From Phymorhynchus buccinoides (taxonomy: Eukaryota; Mollusca; Gastropoda; Neogastropoda; Raphitomidae), in contig CM065683.1 of the NCBI GenBank assembly GCA_017654935.2, forward strand, positions 2,622,848-2,686,847: a stretch of 64,000 bases of DNA, in the 5' to 3' direction. A program made the translations under genes and the position numbers. Positions within the stretch are counted from its first letter, which is position 1. Each line of letters opens with the position of its first letter. A model generated the notes under the pieces. That model made no database searches, was not told where the DNA came from, and saw only the letters and a list, made by a program, of their open reading frames with translations. This document shows, piece by piece, positions 22,066 to 31,229 of the stretch.

Positions 22066-22623
22066 AAGGTGAACCCTGACGGATGTCGTTTTTGCAAGAA
22101 ACGCGTCGAGATCACCAGAAAGACAACCTTTTCAAGGATAGGAACACTCACTTTGCTCTGGTTTCCTAGAAATTAAACCGTCAAAACAGCTATTCCTCTT
22201 TGGCGGAGATGCCGGAGAGAGTAGCCATTTTGGATGGGGTGGATGGAGGCCAATCCCTTTGTGGTTGAAGCTTTTTCTTTTTTTGTAGTGCAATAAAAAA
22301 AAAAAGGAGCTATTTCCTTTGTTGTGAGCGAAACTCCTTTAGGTAAACTACATTTAGTTTTTTTTTTAAAGGCTTGTATTGCCAAAATTTCGTGCAAACG
22401 ATTTGGTCTAAACTCAGGCGGCCATTAGAAAAGAGACGGCACACGCCTTCTCTTTGGGTGAAATAATTTGACTTCCAGCACCTCCGCCAAGGAGGAATCG
22501 CCGATTTGACGGTTTGATTTCTAGGAAACTAGAGCAAAGTGAGTGTTGCGATCTCTGTAAAGGGTGTTTTCCTGGTGATCTGGACGTGTTTCTTACAAAA
22601 CTTCATCCGTCAGGGTGCCCCTC
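22066..22623 (+). mobile_element. Palindromic MITE P, copy 1 (558 bp)
   Basis: Ends AAGGTGAACCCTGACGGATG and CATCCGTCAGGGTGCCC with TA on both sides (22064-22065 and 22624-22625). Inverted arms are ~125 bp and share AACACTCACTTTGCTCTGG, ACGTCGAGATCACC-type and TTGACGGTTTGATTTC blocks. The interior has GCCATTTTGGATGGGGTGG and no transposase. Two further copies are at 29625-30174 and 62134-62710. A TA duplication fits the Tc1/mariner group. Confidence 0.88.
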
Positions 22624-22630
22624 TAATGCA

Positions 22631-22631
<1 letters not shown>

Positions 22632-22680
<49 letters not shown>
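22632..22680. repeat. (CT)n microsatellite between MITE and LINE
   Basis: Pure CT tract, directly between the MITE end and a truncated LINE fragment. Confidence 0.95.
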
Positions 22681-22683
<3 letters not shown>

Positions 22684-23002
22684 TTGCTGACGACTCCTCC
22701 CTCCACTCTAGTGCAGCTCGTTTATCCTCCATTCAAACCTAATTACAAACTGCTTTAAATGATGTTTCTGCCTGGTGTGACCAAAACCTGATGGTCATCC
22801 ACCCTACAAAAACCAAAAGCATGGTAATTACTTCAAGACAAAAACATCAGAACGAACCTCTAAATCTCAAAGTTTATTTAAAGGATAACATCATTGACCA
22901 AGTAAAAGAGCACCGAGTCCTGGGTGTGATCATAGACGAAGAACTGAAGTGGCAGACCCATATTGAGAAAGTAGCACACAAGCTTGCGCGTAGCCTATTC
23001 CT
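22681..23002 (+). pseudogene. LINE reverse transcriptase fragment (FADD to LGV block)
   Basis: In one frame it reads VFADDSSLHSSAARLSSIQT, stop at about 22740, then SAWCDQNLMVIHPTKTKSMV, KEHRVLGVIIDEELKWQTHI and EKVAHKLARSLFLV. FADD is the catalytic motif C and the H-P-T-K-T and LGV blocks follow in the normal order. One in-frame stop and truncation on both sides make it a fossil. After about 23002 similarity to the LINE ends abruptly. Confidence 0.85.
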
Positions 23003-23013
23003 AGTGCAACACA

Positions 23014-23741
23014 GAGAGACCAGAGGCCAAACAACACCAGCAGAAGCAGCAACATGAACAGGTTGGTGACCATCAAGAAGTGGATAGACCTACTGATGAT
23101 ATGAACCGTGCAGTAGTGTTTGACACAGGACGAACAATGGACACACAGGACGTGGCCTTGACATATCACACATCTTTCATCCTGACAGCGAATGTGAAGT
23201 TCTCTTACCTGATGTCGACACTGATCTTCAATCCTCGCGTGCATCTGATTGTGACGCTAACCGGAATAGTCCACTGGCCATTGTTGAAACAGAACGACTG
23301 CAGGATGCAACGTCGGTGTTGTTCAAAGCTACGTGGCTTCCATCACTGAGTGCAGAGACACCTGAGAGATAAACACACAGAAACCAGTCGTTGAAGAAAG
23401 TGGTGGTCCACACATCAGAGACTGAAGACACGGTCATCCGTGAGTCGGATGACTTTGTGTTGGAATATCCTGCTGACGAGTCAAACCAAACCATGTTCTG
23501 GTTCATCAAGCAAACACATAAGCACATCAACAGAGGAGCGTGTCCAACTGGCCAGCCTTCACACCGGAAGTAGATTGCCGACACGGACTACACGGAGATT
23601 CGCGCATGTGCAAGACGAAAGCTTCATGCCCTACAATACATCGTGCAACTCTTCTTGGGATGACAGGGAGCCGACACCGGGTGACACACAACACACTACA
23701 GTGACTGTCATCGGCCCTACGGTTGATGATCATTGCTGAGA
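23014..23741 (+). pseudogene. Unidentified coding-like stretch, disrupted
   Basis: Not recognised. Three successive segments look like real coding sequence in frames that shift: frame 1 from ~23017 (ERPEAKQHQQKQQHEQVGDH, then a stretch with TDDMNRAVVFDTGRTMDTQD), frame 3 from ~23150 (HIFHPDSECEVLLPDVDTD to SLSAETPER, stop 23370, then KVVVHTSETEDTVIRESDD to FWFIKQTHKHINRG), and frame 1 again to VTVIGPTVDDHC with a stop at 23737-23739. Composition is Gln/acidic-rich and more balanced than in the surrounding DNA, with no repeat unit seen. It may be a decayed host gene piece, an element's other ORF, or a 3' transduction behind the LINE. Confidence that it was ever coding is moderate; function unknown. 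Confidence 0.4.
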
Positions 23742-23745
23742 TCAA

Positions 23746-24035
23746 AGACCAAGAAACACTCTCGACATGGGTTCCATGTCAATCGGATAATGTCGTTTTC
23801 TGTTTATTTTTGCATTCGACCTCGACTTGCTGATAGCAATATAATTTCATGCATTCATTCTGTCTGCTTGACAGATTTTTGCGCGATTTTTTCTGTTTCT
23901 GCCTATTCTGGATTTACTTCGATTGATTTTCTCGCTCGATGTCGCCCCTATCCCACTGTTCCGTTTGACATGGGCAGGTGGCCCAGTTCATTAAATAGTT
24001 GTTCATTGTTCTCTCTCTCTCTCTCTCTCTCTCTC
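23746..24035. other. Unassigned sequence ending in (CT)n
   Basis: Possibly the 3' non-coding part of the preceding coding-like stretch; it ends in CCCAGTTCATTAAATAGTTG and (CT)n (24010-24037). Confidence 0.4.
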
Positions 24036-24158
24036 TTTACTTGATTGTTTTATGTCAAATGTTCTTGCTTGATGCATGGTATGAATGTGTGAGTGAGAGG
24101 GCAAGGTGCAAAGTAGCTATTGTAGCTTATCCTTTTTACCCTCAATAAAACATTCGTA

Positions 24159-24244
<86 letters not shown>
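24036..24244 (+). mobile_element. CATTCG retroposon tail, copy 2, plus (CT)n
   Basis: TTTACTTGATTGTTTTATGTC to TTTTTACCCTCAATAAAACATT and CGTATTA, then (CT)n 24161-24244. The following element is a tandem near-copy. Confidence 0.8.
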
Positions 24245-24246
<2 letters not shown>

Positions 24247-24363
24247 ACTTGATTGTTTTATGTCAAATGTTCTTGCTTGATGCATGGTATGAATGTGTGA
24301 GTGAGAGTGCAAGGTGCAAAGAAGCTATTGTAGCTTATCCTTTTTACCCTCAATAAAACATTC

Positions 24364-24427
<64 letters not shown>
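24245..24427 (+). mobile_element. CATTCG retroposon tail, copy 3, plus (CT)n
   Basis: Nearly identical to 24038-24160 (AGTGAGAGTGCAAGGTGCAA against AGTGAGAGGGCAAGGTGCAA), again ending CCTCAATAAAACATTCATA and (CT)n 24366-24427. Tandem arrangement suggests duplication between CT tracts. Confidence 0.8.
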
Positions 24428-24429
<2 letters not shown>

Positions 24430-24430
<1 letters not shown>

Positions 24431-24684
24431 AGTTCTTGTTGTGCTAGTTGTTAACACCCCCCCCCCCCTTTTCTCTTCTTCCTTTTTTTCTTCTCTCTTC
24501 CCCCCTTTTCATTTTATGCTATTTCACTTTTTTTGTTCCTTTGGTTTTTGTTGTTGATGTTTTCGAGGGCATGGTGTAAACAAGCTTATGCTTATCTATT
24601 AACCCTCAATAAACATTCGTATTCGTACTCTCTCTGTCTCTCTCCCTCTCTCTCTCCTCTCCCTCTCTCCCTCTCTCTCTCTCT
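24430..24684 (+). mobile_element. CATTCG retroposon tail, diverged copy 4
   Basis: C/T-rich start, then GGGCATGGTGTAAACAAGC, TTATGCTTATCTATTAACCC, TCAATAAACATTCGTATTCG, then (CT)n to 24684. Confidence 0.7.
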
Positions 24685-25059
24685 GTAAAAATGGTGGCCT
24701 CGCGTGCCAGCTGAACTGGGGAGTGACAGGCGAGCTGAAGGCGATAATCTACCCGGACAGTCTAGAAACCAACAGCCGCCCATCTCTCTGGCCATGCATT
24801 ATAAACGGCTGGAATTAACGGTGCGTTCTTGACCAAGTCCTGACCCTTCTTCGCTCCTATGGACCTTTATCATTGGCTGGTAGTATTAGCCCTTGGGCCA
24901 ACAGTAAAGTAACAGTCGTACAATGAATGATGTGGGCTAAGATCGATGCAGATTCAACACACCTCCTCAAAGTTTTAGGTTCTTTGCGGGGTTTTTTGGG
25001 GTGGTTTTTTTTCCTCAGTCGTTCCTTTATATTCTGCTATTAGCAAATGCGTATTTTTA
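24685..25059. other. Unassigned sequence
   Basis: No gene recognised. ATTATAAACGG at about 24799 looks TATA-like but lacks any other promoter support. Confidence 0.45.
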
Positions 25060-25063
25060 ATTG

Positions 25064-25296
25064 CGATGGCTTAGAGTCAAAACGGACTATCATTCGATAG
25101 TCCATTGACTTACTATTGATGTTATTGCAAAAACTAAGAACTTGTATTAAAAAAGACTGCAAATAAATATAAAATGGGGATTATGCTTTTATATTTCTGT
25201 AGTATTTTTTTGAAACAAGTTATTAGTTTTCACAATATGTTCAATAATACGTCAATGGACTATCTAAAGATAGTCCGTTTTGATTCCAAGCCATCG
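25064..25296. mobile_element. Palindromic MITE Q, copy 2
   Basis: Begins CGATGGCTTAGAGTCAAAAC and ends GTTTTGATTCCAAGCCATCG. ATTG flanks both ends (25060-25063 and 25297-25300), a possible 4-bp target duplication. The interior matches copy 1 at moderate identity (ACTTGTATTAAAAAAGACTGC, TTATATTTCTGTAG). Confidence 0.85.
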
Positions 25297-25405
25297 ATTG
25301 TTTAAAAGGATGAACATGAACTTTAAAATATAGAAAACGAATGAGGCTTTTGTGCTCAATCTGCAGTCAGAAAGTCAAGATTGAAAACATGGAAAGAACC
25401 GATAA

Positions 25406-25407
<2 letters not shown>

Positions 25408-25504
<97 letters not shown>

Positions 25505-25543
25505 GCGTGCGTGCGTGCGTGTGCGTGCGTGCGTGCGTGCGCG
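25408..25543. repeat. (GT)n and (GTGC)n microsatellite
   Basis: GT to about 25499, then GTGC/GTGT to 25543. Confidence 0.96.
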
Positions 25544-25545
25544 TC

Positions 25546-26036
25546 TTTGCCATGATGTAAAATCATGGTACGTAAAATTAGTCTTTCGTGAAAGATTGAT
25601 ATTATGGTACTTAAAGTTAATCTTTTTTGTGAAAGACTGTGAAATCATGGTACCTAAAATTAGTCTGTTGTGAAAGACTGCTAAATCATGGTATCTAAAA
25701 TTAGTCTGTTGTGAAAGACTGCTAAATCATGGTATATAAAATTAGTTTGTTGTGAAAGACAGAAATCAAGGTACCTAAAAGTAGTCGTTGTGAAATACTG
25801 TCAAATCATGGTACCTAAAATTCTTTGTCCTTTTGTGAAAGACTGAAATCATGGTACTTAAAATTAGTCTGTTGGGAAAGACTGTGAAATCATGTACCTA
25901 ATATGAAAGACTGTGAAATCATAGTACATAAGATTAGTCTGTTCTGAAGGACTGTGAAATGATGGTACCTAAAATTAGTCTTCCGTGAAAGACTGTGAAA
26001 TGATGGTACATAAGATTAGTCTTCCAAGTCTAGTGA
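25546..26036 (+). repeat. ~41-bp minisatellite, 11-12 copies
   Basis: Unit AATCATGGTACCTAAAATTA plus GTCTGTTGTGAAAGACTGT; copies vary by small indels and substitutions. The GTCTTTC/GAAAGAC pair makes a small hairpin possible in each unit. It lies between two GT arrays. Confidence 0.92.
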
Positions 26037-26046
26037 CGCTTGTGAG

Positions 26047-26280
<234 letters not shown>

Positions 26281-26283
26281 TGT

Positions 26284-26370
26284 ACTAGCGCAACGCCCCG
26301 TACCGGTAGCGCCTAGTACCGGTAACGCCTAGTACAGGTAACGCCAAGTACTGGTAACTCTGAGTACCGG
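26284..26370. repeat. 16-bp minisatellite, second locus
   Basis: ACTAGCGCAACGCC followed by about four GTAACGCCTAGTACCG units, as at 18084-18178. Confidence 0.8.
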
Positions 26371-26399
26371 TTTCGTTGGGTCCGTGAAATATTATATTT

Positions 26400-27025
26400 T
26401 TATTTTTGTGGCTGAAAACCCAATTTTTAGACCCCTACTACTTTCAAGGCCTACCGATCTCCATGACCTTGATCGGTATGCAATCATCAGAAAAACTGTA
26501 AGCCAAAGTACCCACATGCCAAGTTTGAAGTCCCTAAGACCAACGGTGTGGACGTTATAGACCCTTAAATATTTTCGGTTTTCAAGGTCATACACCAAGG
26601 TGAAGGTCACAATGGCAATAATTTATGCGCGGATGCCTTCCTCTCATGGTGACATGCCACCACACAAAATTGGAAATGATTTGGTGAAGCGGTTCGGGAG
26701 ATATGTGTGGGACAGAAAACCGCAATTATTAGACCCCTACCACATTCAAGGCATACCGATCTCCCTGACCTTGACCTTGACCTTCATTCGTACGCCATCA
26801 GCAGAACGGCCATAAGGGAAAGTACCTCCATGCCAAGTTTGAAGACTCTAGGACCTGCGGTGTGGAAGTTATGGCCCCATAACGGTTTTCGGTTTTCAAG
26901 GTCATACACCAAGGTCAAGGTCAGGGCAGCAAACAGTTTTGCGCGGATGCCTTCCTCTCATGGGGACACACAACCACACAAAATTTGAAGCGATTCGGTC
27001 AAGCAGTTCGGAAGATCCTTGGGAC
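26400..27025 (+). repeat. ~302-bp tandem repeat, two copies
   Basis: GAAAACC then TTAGACCCCTAC (26414 and 26716), ACCGATCTCC, CCATGCCAAGTTTGAAG, TTTTCGGTTTTCAAGGTCAT, ACACCAAGGT and GCGCGGATGCCTTCCTCTCA recur at ~302-bp spacing. Each copy ends in GGGACAGA. This type of sequence is an interspersed repeat; no coding. Confidence 0.85.
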
Positions 27026-27308
27026 AGACAGAAAAGAAGAACAAAAACAAACAAACAAAAAAAGGAAACAAACCTGAACGAAAACATACTCCTTTGCGAT
27101 CGTAGATCGGCAAAGGACTAAAAGGAAAAACGAAGTGAAAGCCTACTTAGTTAAACCAGAGAGGTTCTTAATCTGTGGTTCAACCATTGTAGCTCCGTTT
27201 TAATAAATCTGGGGACCCACAACTAAAACAAAAAAAGCATTCATTCTTCTCCATGAACACCCCCCACTGTACCCCACCCCCAACCATCCCTGTCCCCCCC
27301 ATCCCCCC

Positions 27309-27519
27309 TTGAAAAGAAAAGACTGGCATCTGGTCCCTGTTCCCTATATGAGTAGTGAGGACAGAAACACTGGTTGTGTCCCTTTTAAACATCTTTATGA
27401 CATAACACGTCGATAGGCCAGTTGAATTCTCTGTTCAAATTCCAATCTGAGTCTTTGCATAGCCGCCATTGTGAACTACCCCACTAACGATAACTATCAG
27501 CCAGGCTCGCCTTAACTCT
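27309..27519 (+). mobile_element. Interspersed repeat R, copy 2 (empty site)
   Basis: Collinear with 16878-16936 plus 17582-17740 but without the 645-bp insert. At its right side it is interrupted by a MITE (27522-27646) and then continues into the GC-rich module. Confidence 0.85.
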
Positions 27520-27521
27520 TA

Positions 27522-27646
27522 AAGACCCACCACGTCACGTGTGAAAATCACGGTTTTAACGTGTTTTTCCCTCTTATAGCTGGTAAGAAATCTTAAGAAA
27601 TCTTCCTAGTATAAGAGGGAATGTGATACGTGACGTGGTGGGTCTT
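27522..27646. mobile_element. 125-bp MITE with perfect 19-bp inverted ends
   Basis: AAGACCCACCACGTCACGT (27522-27540) and ACGTGACGTGGTGGGTCTT (27628-27646) are perfect inverted repeats. TA flanks both ends (27520-27521 and 27647-27648); TTAA could also be read as the duplicated target, so Tc1/mariner or piggyBac-like origin are both possible. The core has CTTATAGCTGGTAAGAAATC. A related copy is at 7534-7697. Confidence 0.9.
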
Positions 27647-27650
27647 TAAG

Positions 27651-28162
27651 TAGTCCATCTTCCCCTTTTAGAGTCTTTAGTTATGTGTGAAGTGTTGGTT
27701 GAAATTAGCGTCCTGCAAAATAAATCGGTTTATAGCGCGTGTTTATGAACGGATGGTGTTGAAATTTTGCACGACGATAGTCACTATACTTGGTCACGCA
27801 TGTTCCAAATCTCGAGTCAATGTCGGTTCTGGTTACGCCGCGGTTTGTGAAAACGTGAAGCGGCCTGTCGGCGCCCGTATCTCCAGCATTTCTGAATCGA
27901 TTCGCTTCTGGTTTGGCACATGGATAGTCCCCCGCCCCGGTCATCTGCCTGCCAAATTCGAAGGCAATCGGCCCAGAAACGCCGGAGATACGGGCGCCGA
28001 GAGGCCGGTGGATGCGCGTTTCGCGCATTTGCGAAACCGCGCAAATGACACGGCCGCCTCGGTTGCCGATGCCATCGCCCCGTGAGGGCTCACAGCAAAT
28101 TTGAAGCGATTCGGTCAAAAAACGGCGGAGTTATAAGGCCCGTTTCGTGTTTCAGACAGACA

Positions 28163-28207
<45 letters not shown>

Positions 28208-28256
28208 ACACACACACACGGACAGTTGGCTTTTTACTATATGATGATGATGCTCT
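27651..28256 (+). repeat. GC-rich repeat module, most complete copy
   Basis: Continues repeat R past the MITE, then the same GC-rich blocks as 17741-18083 with a longer 5' part (GCGTGTTTATGAACGGATGG, ATGTTCCAAATCTCGAGTC). It ends (AC)n, GACAGTTGGCTTTTTACTAT and ATGATGATGATG. Confidence 0.8.
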
Positions 28257-28446
28257 ATGTGTCCCCGTCATTGTGTCCCTGCCTCTATGTGTACCACATT
28301 TTGTCTCTGTGTCCCCGTCTTCATATGTCCCCATTTCTATCCGTCCCCGTCTCTATATGTCTGTGTCTCTACATGTCCCCGTCTCCATATGTTGGACTCT
28401 ATATGTCCCGTCTCTATTTGTCCATCATTTTGTCTCTGTATATGTC
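28251..28446 (+). repeat. GTCTCTATATGTCCCC minisatellite
   Basis: About ten imperfect copies of an ~17-bp unit (GTCTCTATATGTCCCC, with occasional ATTTTGTCTCTGT). The same unit occurs at 20.67-20.8 kb and inverted at 21.28 kb. Confidence 0.85.
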
Positions 28447-28904
28447 CTTGTCAAACGGAAACAAAAGGAAAACACTCACTGGTCATGTCCATGAAATGCA
28501 TGATATGATGACATACTTCGTTTGAAACACTCGTGTCATAGTACAACGGGTGATGGGTATCCTACACACAAGGATATCGTGGTTTTTGTAACTGAACCGG
28601 AACGTTTTCAACTCAGCATCCATTTGTTTCTTGTCGTCTGCTGCTTGGGGGGTGTCATAGTTTCTGTCAACGATTGGTTGATTTTCCGTGATATGATAGC
28701 AAGCAATACTACGACATACTATTGCGAAATAGTTGTCACACTATGAGATCTTATAGACCTTATGAGATAATAAAGATGATTTGATTTGAACACCAACCAC
28801 TGAAATACGTAAAACAGTAAAAGCTTTCTCGCCTTCTCCCCACCCCAATCCTAAAGCATCCGAGCGTGAAAAGATTTAAAACCAAAACTAAAACCGAAAT
28901 AACA
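28447..28904 (+). other. Unassigned sequence with a LINE-like tail
   Basis: A short open frame (28522-28746, 74 codons, one hydrophobic segment) has no recognisable family. The segment ends GAGATAATAAAGATGATTTG ATTTGA (to 28788), resembling a LINE polyadenylation signal plus TTGA repeats, so it may be a LINE 3' end. No clear gene. Confidence 0.4.
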
Positions 28905-29006
28905 CACACGTGCGCGCACGCACACACACACACATACACCACTGCCCTCTCTACTACATACTATACTCTATTCACGATGACGACGCGCGCGCACGCGCAC
29001 GCACGC

Positions 29007-29054
<48 letters not shown>

Positions 29055-29055
29055 T
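28905..29055. repeat. AC / ACGC microsatellites
   Basis: Two AC/ACGC arrays (28905-28938 and 28983-29053) separated by ~45 bp. Confidence 0.95.
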
Positions 29056-29289
29056 CGCACGCCCACACGCGCTTATTTTGTTGCTGAAACTATCAATCCT
29101 AAATAATTAATTAATATTTAGAATTAATAAGAAGACCCAAAACATTACACGCAAATCGAGAGAGAGAGAAAGAGAAACAGTCAGACAGTTGAAGAAAGAT
29201 AATCGGAAAATGCACCGAGAAAGCTAAGAGCGAATAATGTTGAAAAGCGAAAAACTCGTGAAATGCGTGCATAAAGGTGTTATTGTGTC

Positions 29290-29475
29290 GTGTGGTCCTA
29301 TCTTAGCCAATCGCGTACAACCATGCACGCGCCTCATTTTAATTTCCTTTTGAAGTTTTTTTTTCTTTCTTGAACTGTGCGTTTGCAAGATGACGGCTCT
29401 ATGTGGTCGTTTGCTGCGCCATATTGAATTTTTGACATCTCTACATTTGAAATGAAAGTCAAAGGTAAGTGGTTT
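29290..29475 (+). promoter_or_regulatory. Possible promoter with short 5' exon and splice donor
   Basis: CCAAT at 29307, CpG-containing sequence (ATCGCGTACAACCATGCACGCGCC), then GCAAGATGACGGCTC at 29385, close to the YY1 initiator-type motif AAGATGGCGGC, a CGCCATATTG core at 29420-29430 and a consensus donor AAAG|GTAAGT at 29464/29465. The ATG at 29390 opens only 21 codons. There is no downstream exon in the next kilobases because MITEs follow. This is a weak inference from motifs. Confidence 0.25.
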
Positions 29476-29624
29476 GTGAATCCATGTGTGTCTTAAGCGT
29501 CGACAAAATATTGCTGTGTTTTTAAGCGTTGTAGATGGACAGATGATGATAGTGCAAGAGCTGCCGGAATTCTGATGTTTTTGTGTGGAAAGACGACCGG
29601 TTTTAGCTGATGGTGTCACTGTTA

Positions 29625-30174
29625 AAGGTGCACCCTGACGGATGAGTTGTTGCAAGAAACACGTCGAGATCACCAGAGAGACAGCCTTTTCAAGGATCGG
29701 AACACTCACTTTGCTCTGGTTTCCTTGAAATTAAACCGTCAAAACGGCGATTCCTCCTTGGCGGAGATGCCGGAGAGAGTAGCCATTTTGGATGGGGTGG
29801 GTGAAGGTCACTCATTGTGGTTGAAGCGTTTTCTTTTTTTGTAGTGCAGTGGTAAAAACAAAATGCAGCTATTTCCTTTGTTGTGAGCGAACCTCCTTTA
29901 GATAAATTGTATAAAATTTTAAAAAAGAAAGAAAAAAGGCACGAAAATTTCGTGCAAACGATTTGGCGGCCATTAGAAAAGAGACTGGCACACGCCTTCT
30001 CTTTGAGTTAAATAATTTGACTTCCAGCACCTCCGCCAAGGAGGGATCGCCGATTTGACGGTTTGATTTATAGGAAACCAGAGCAAAGTGAGTGTTGCGA
30101 TCTCTGTAAAGGGTGTTTTCCTGGTGATCTCGACGTGTTTTTTACCCAAAAACTCACCCGTCAGGGTGCCCCTT
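29625..30174 (+). mobile_element. Palindromic MITE P, copy 2 (550 bp)
   Basis: AAGGTGCACCCTGACGGATG to CCGTCAGGGTGCCCCTT, TA on both sides (29623-29624 and 30175-30176). Same orientation as copy 1. Shares GGCGGAGATGCCGGAGAGAG, GCCATTTTGGATGGGGTGG and TTCCTTTGTTGTGAGCGAA with it. Confidence 0.9.
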
Positions 30175-30176
30175 TA

Positions 30177-30616
30177 AGGGCCAGCTACACCACATACGAT
30201 TCGGAGTTGAATGCGATGCGACTGTGACGATGCGAGTCACGATTCACGCGATATTCATGTAGGTGAAGACGGTGTAAAAAAAAAGCCCATGGGCGGTAAG
30301 AAGCCCATGCCAATTATTTCATGAAATGAAGCAAATTTCAGTCACATTTTGCCCATGAAACGAGTGTTAATGTTTAGCATTCGTCTCATGGGCACATTTG
30401 ACTGAAATTTTCTTTATTTCATGAGATAATTGGCATGGGCTTCTTACCTGCCCATGGGCTTTTTACCCCGTCTTCCCCTATTGGGTCATGTATAGTGAGC
30501 GAAAGTAACAGGATCATTTTTAAATGGAAATATTTCACATAAATCGTGACTCACGTGGCCCAGTCGGATCGCATCCCTATACGATTTTACGCGTGTGTGG
30601 CGCCGGCCTTTATTGC
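30177..30616. mobile_element. Palindromic element S, interrupted by a nested hairpin
   Basis: The left arm GGGCCAGCTACACCACATACG with ATGCGATGCGACTG and GAGTCACGATTCACGCG pairs with the right arm (CGTGACTCACG, GTCGGATCGCATCC, CGTGTGTGGCGCCGGCC). The arms match the palindromes at 49522-49871 and 59398-59764. The centre is occupied by another element. It begins right at the target duplication of MITE P copy 2. Confidence 0.75.
30262..30478. mobile_element. 217-bp hairpin MITE nested in element S
   Basis: Arms of about 100 bp nearly complementary end to end: GGTGAAGACGGTGTAAAAA at the left, TTTTTACCCCGTCTTCCCC at the right, with AGCCCATGGGC, TAAGAAGCCCATGCCAATTA and AAATTTCAGTCA blocks in both arms. 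TA at 30260-30261 and 30479-30480. No coding. Confidence 0.88.
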
Positions 30617-31078
30617 TCAGGTTCAGTCTGGACAGTTGCATCCTGTGCTTCGTCAGGCCTACTTTTAATTCCAGTGGCAGGCTGTAGTTTAGATATCCGT
30701 ATTAAATTTTCCCTTTGAAACTTTTTCACTGAAAAGCAACATTCTGCTGTTCTCGGGGAAAGGGGTAGGGTTAGGACCAGCCTAAGGTTATGGACATTGT
30801 CATGTAACTGAAAGAACCGAGACTGAGAACGATGAGAGTCGTAAGCATGAAGGGGGTGTCTAAATTACAACTAGCTTTACCCGTTCATTTTACAAATTTG
30901 TTTAAAAGTTTTAATTCACATAATAATAATTTTTTCTTATTTTTTAAAATCGGGTCAATACGTTTCAAAGATTGAGTTAAGCAATGTAAATGCTTTAAAA
31001 AAAATCGAAATGTAGCTTTAGAGTTTGTTCTGCTTAAGAATTGGACTTTGTTTTGATTATTGTTTAAATTGACAATAA
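30617..31078. other. Unassigned AT-rich sequence
   Basis: No gene or repeat recognised. Confidence 0.5.
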
Positions 31079-31186
31079 TTATTCACACTTACGCCCGCCA
31101 AGAACGATAATGTTGACTGACAAAGCAATGGGCTGTGTTCTTTTCTGTTGCAAATTATCGTTCTTGGCAGGCGTAATTGTGAATAT
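31079..31186. mobile_element. 108-bp hairpin element
   Basis: TATTCACACTTACGCCCGCC with AAGAACGATAATGTTG on the left matches the complement of AAATTATCGTTCTTGGCAGG with CGTAATTGTGAATA on the right, arms about 36 bp. Small MITE or simple inverted repeat. Confidence 0.7.
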
Positions 31187-31229
31187 CGCCAAAAATGTTC
31201 TCTTTATGTTTAGGTTCGGCTCTTGTTAA

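Noticed and set aside
22930..23244. Minus-strand frame with a strong hydrophobic segment
   Set aside because: The hydrophobic stretch is the antisense of a CAG-rich (Gln) region; the plus strand reads more like real coding.
25546..26036. Possible CRISPR array
   Set aside because: Repeats are imperfect, contiguous, without unique spacers, and the window is eukaryotic; ordinary minisatellite.
28522..28746. 74-codon frame with one membrane-like segment
   Set aside because: No recognisable family; the region ends like a LINE 3' tail, so a chance frame in non-coding repeat is more likely.
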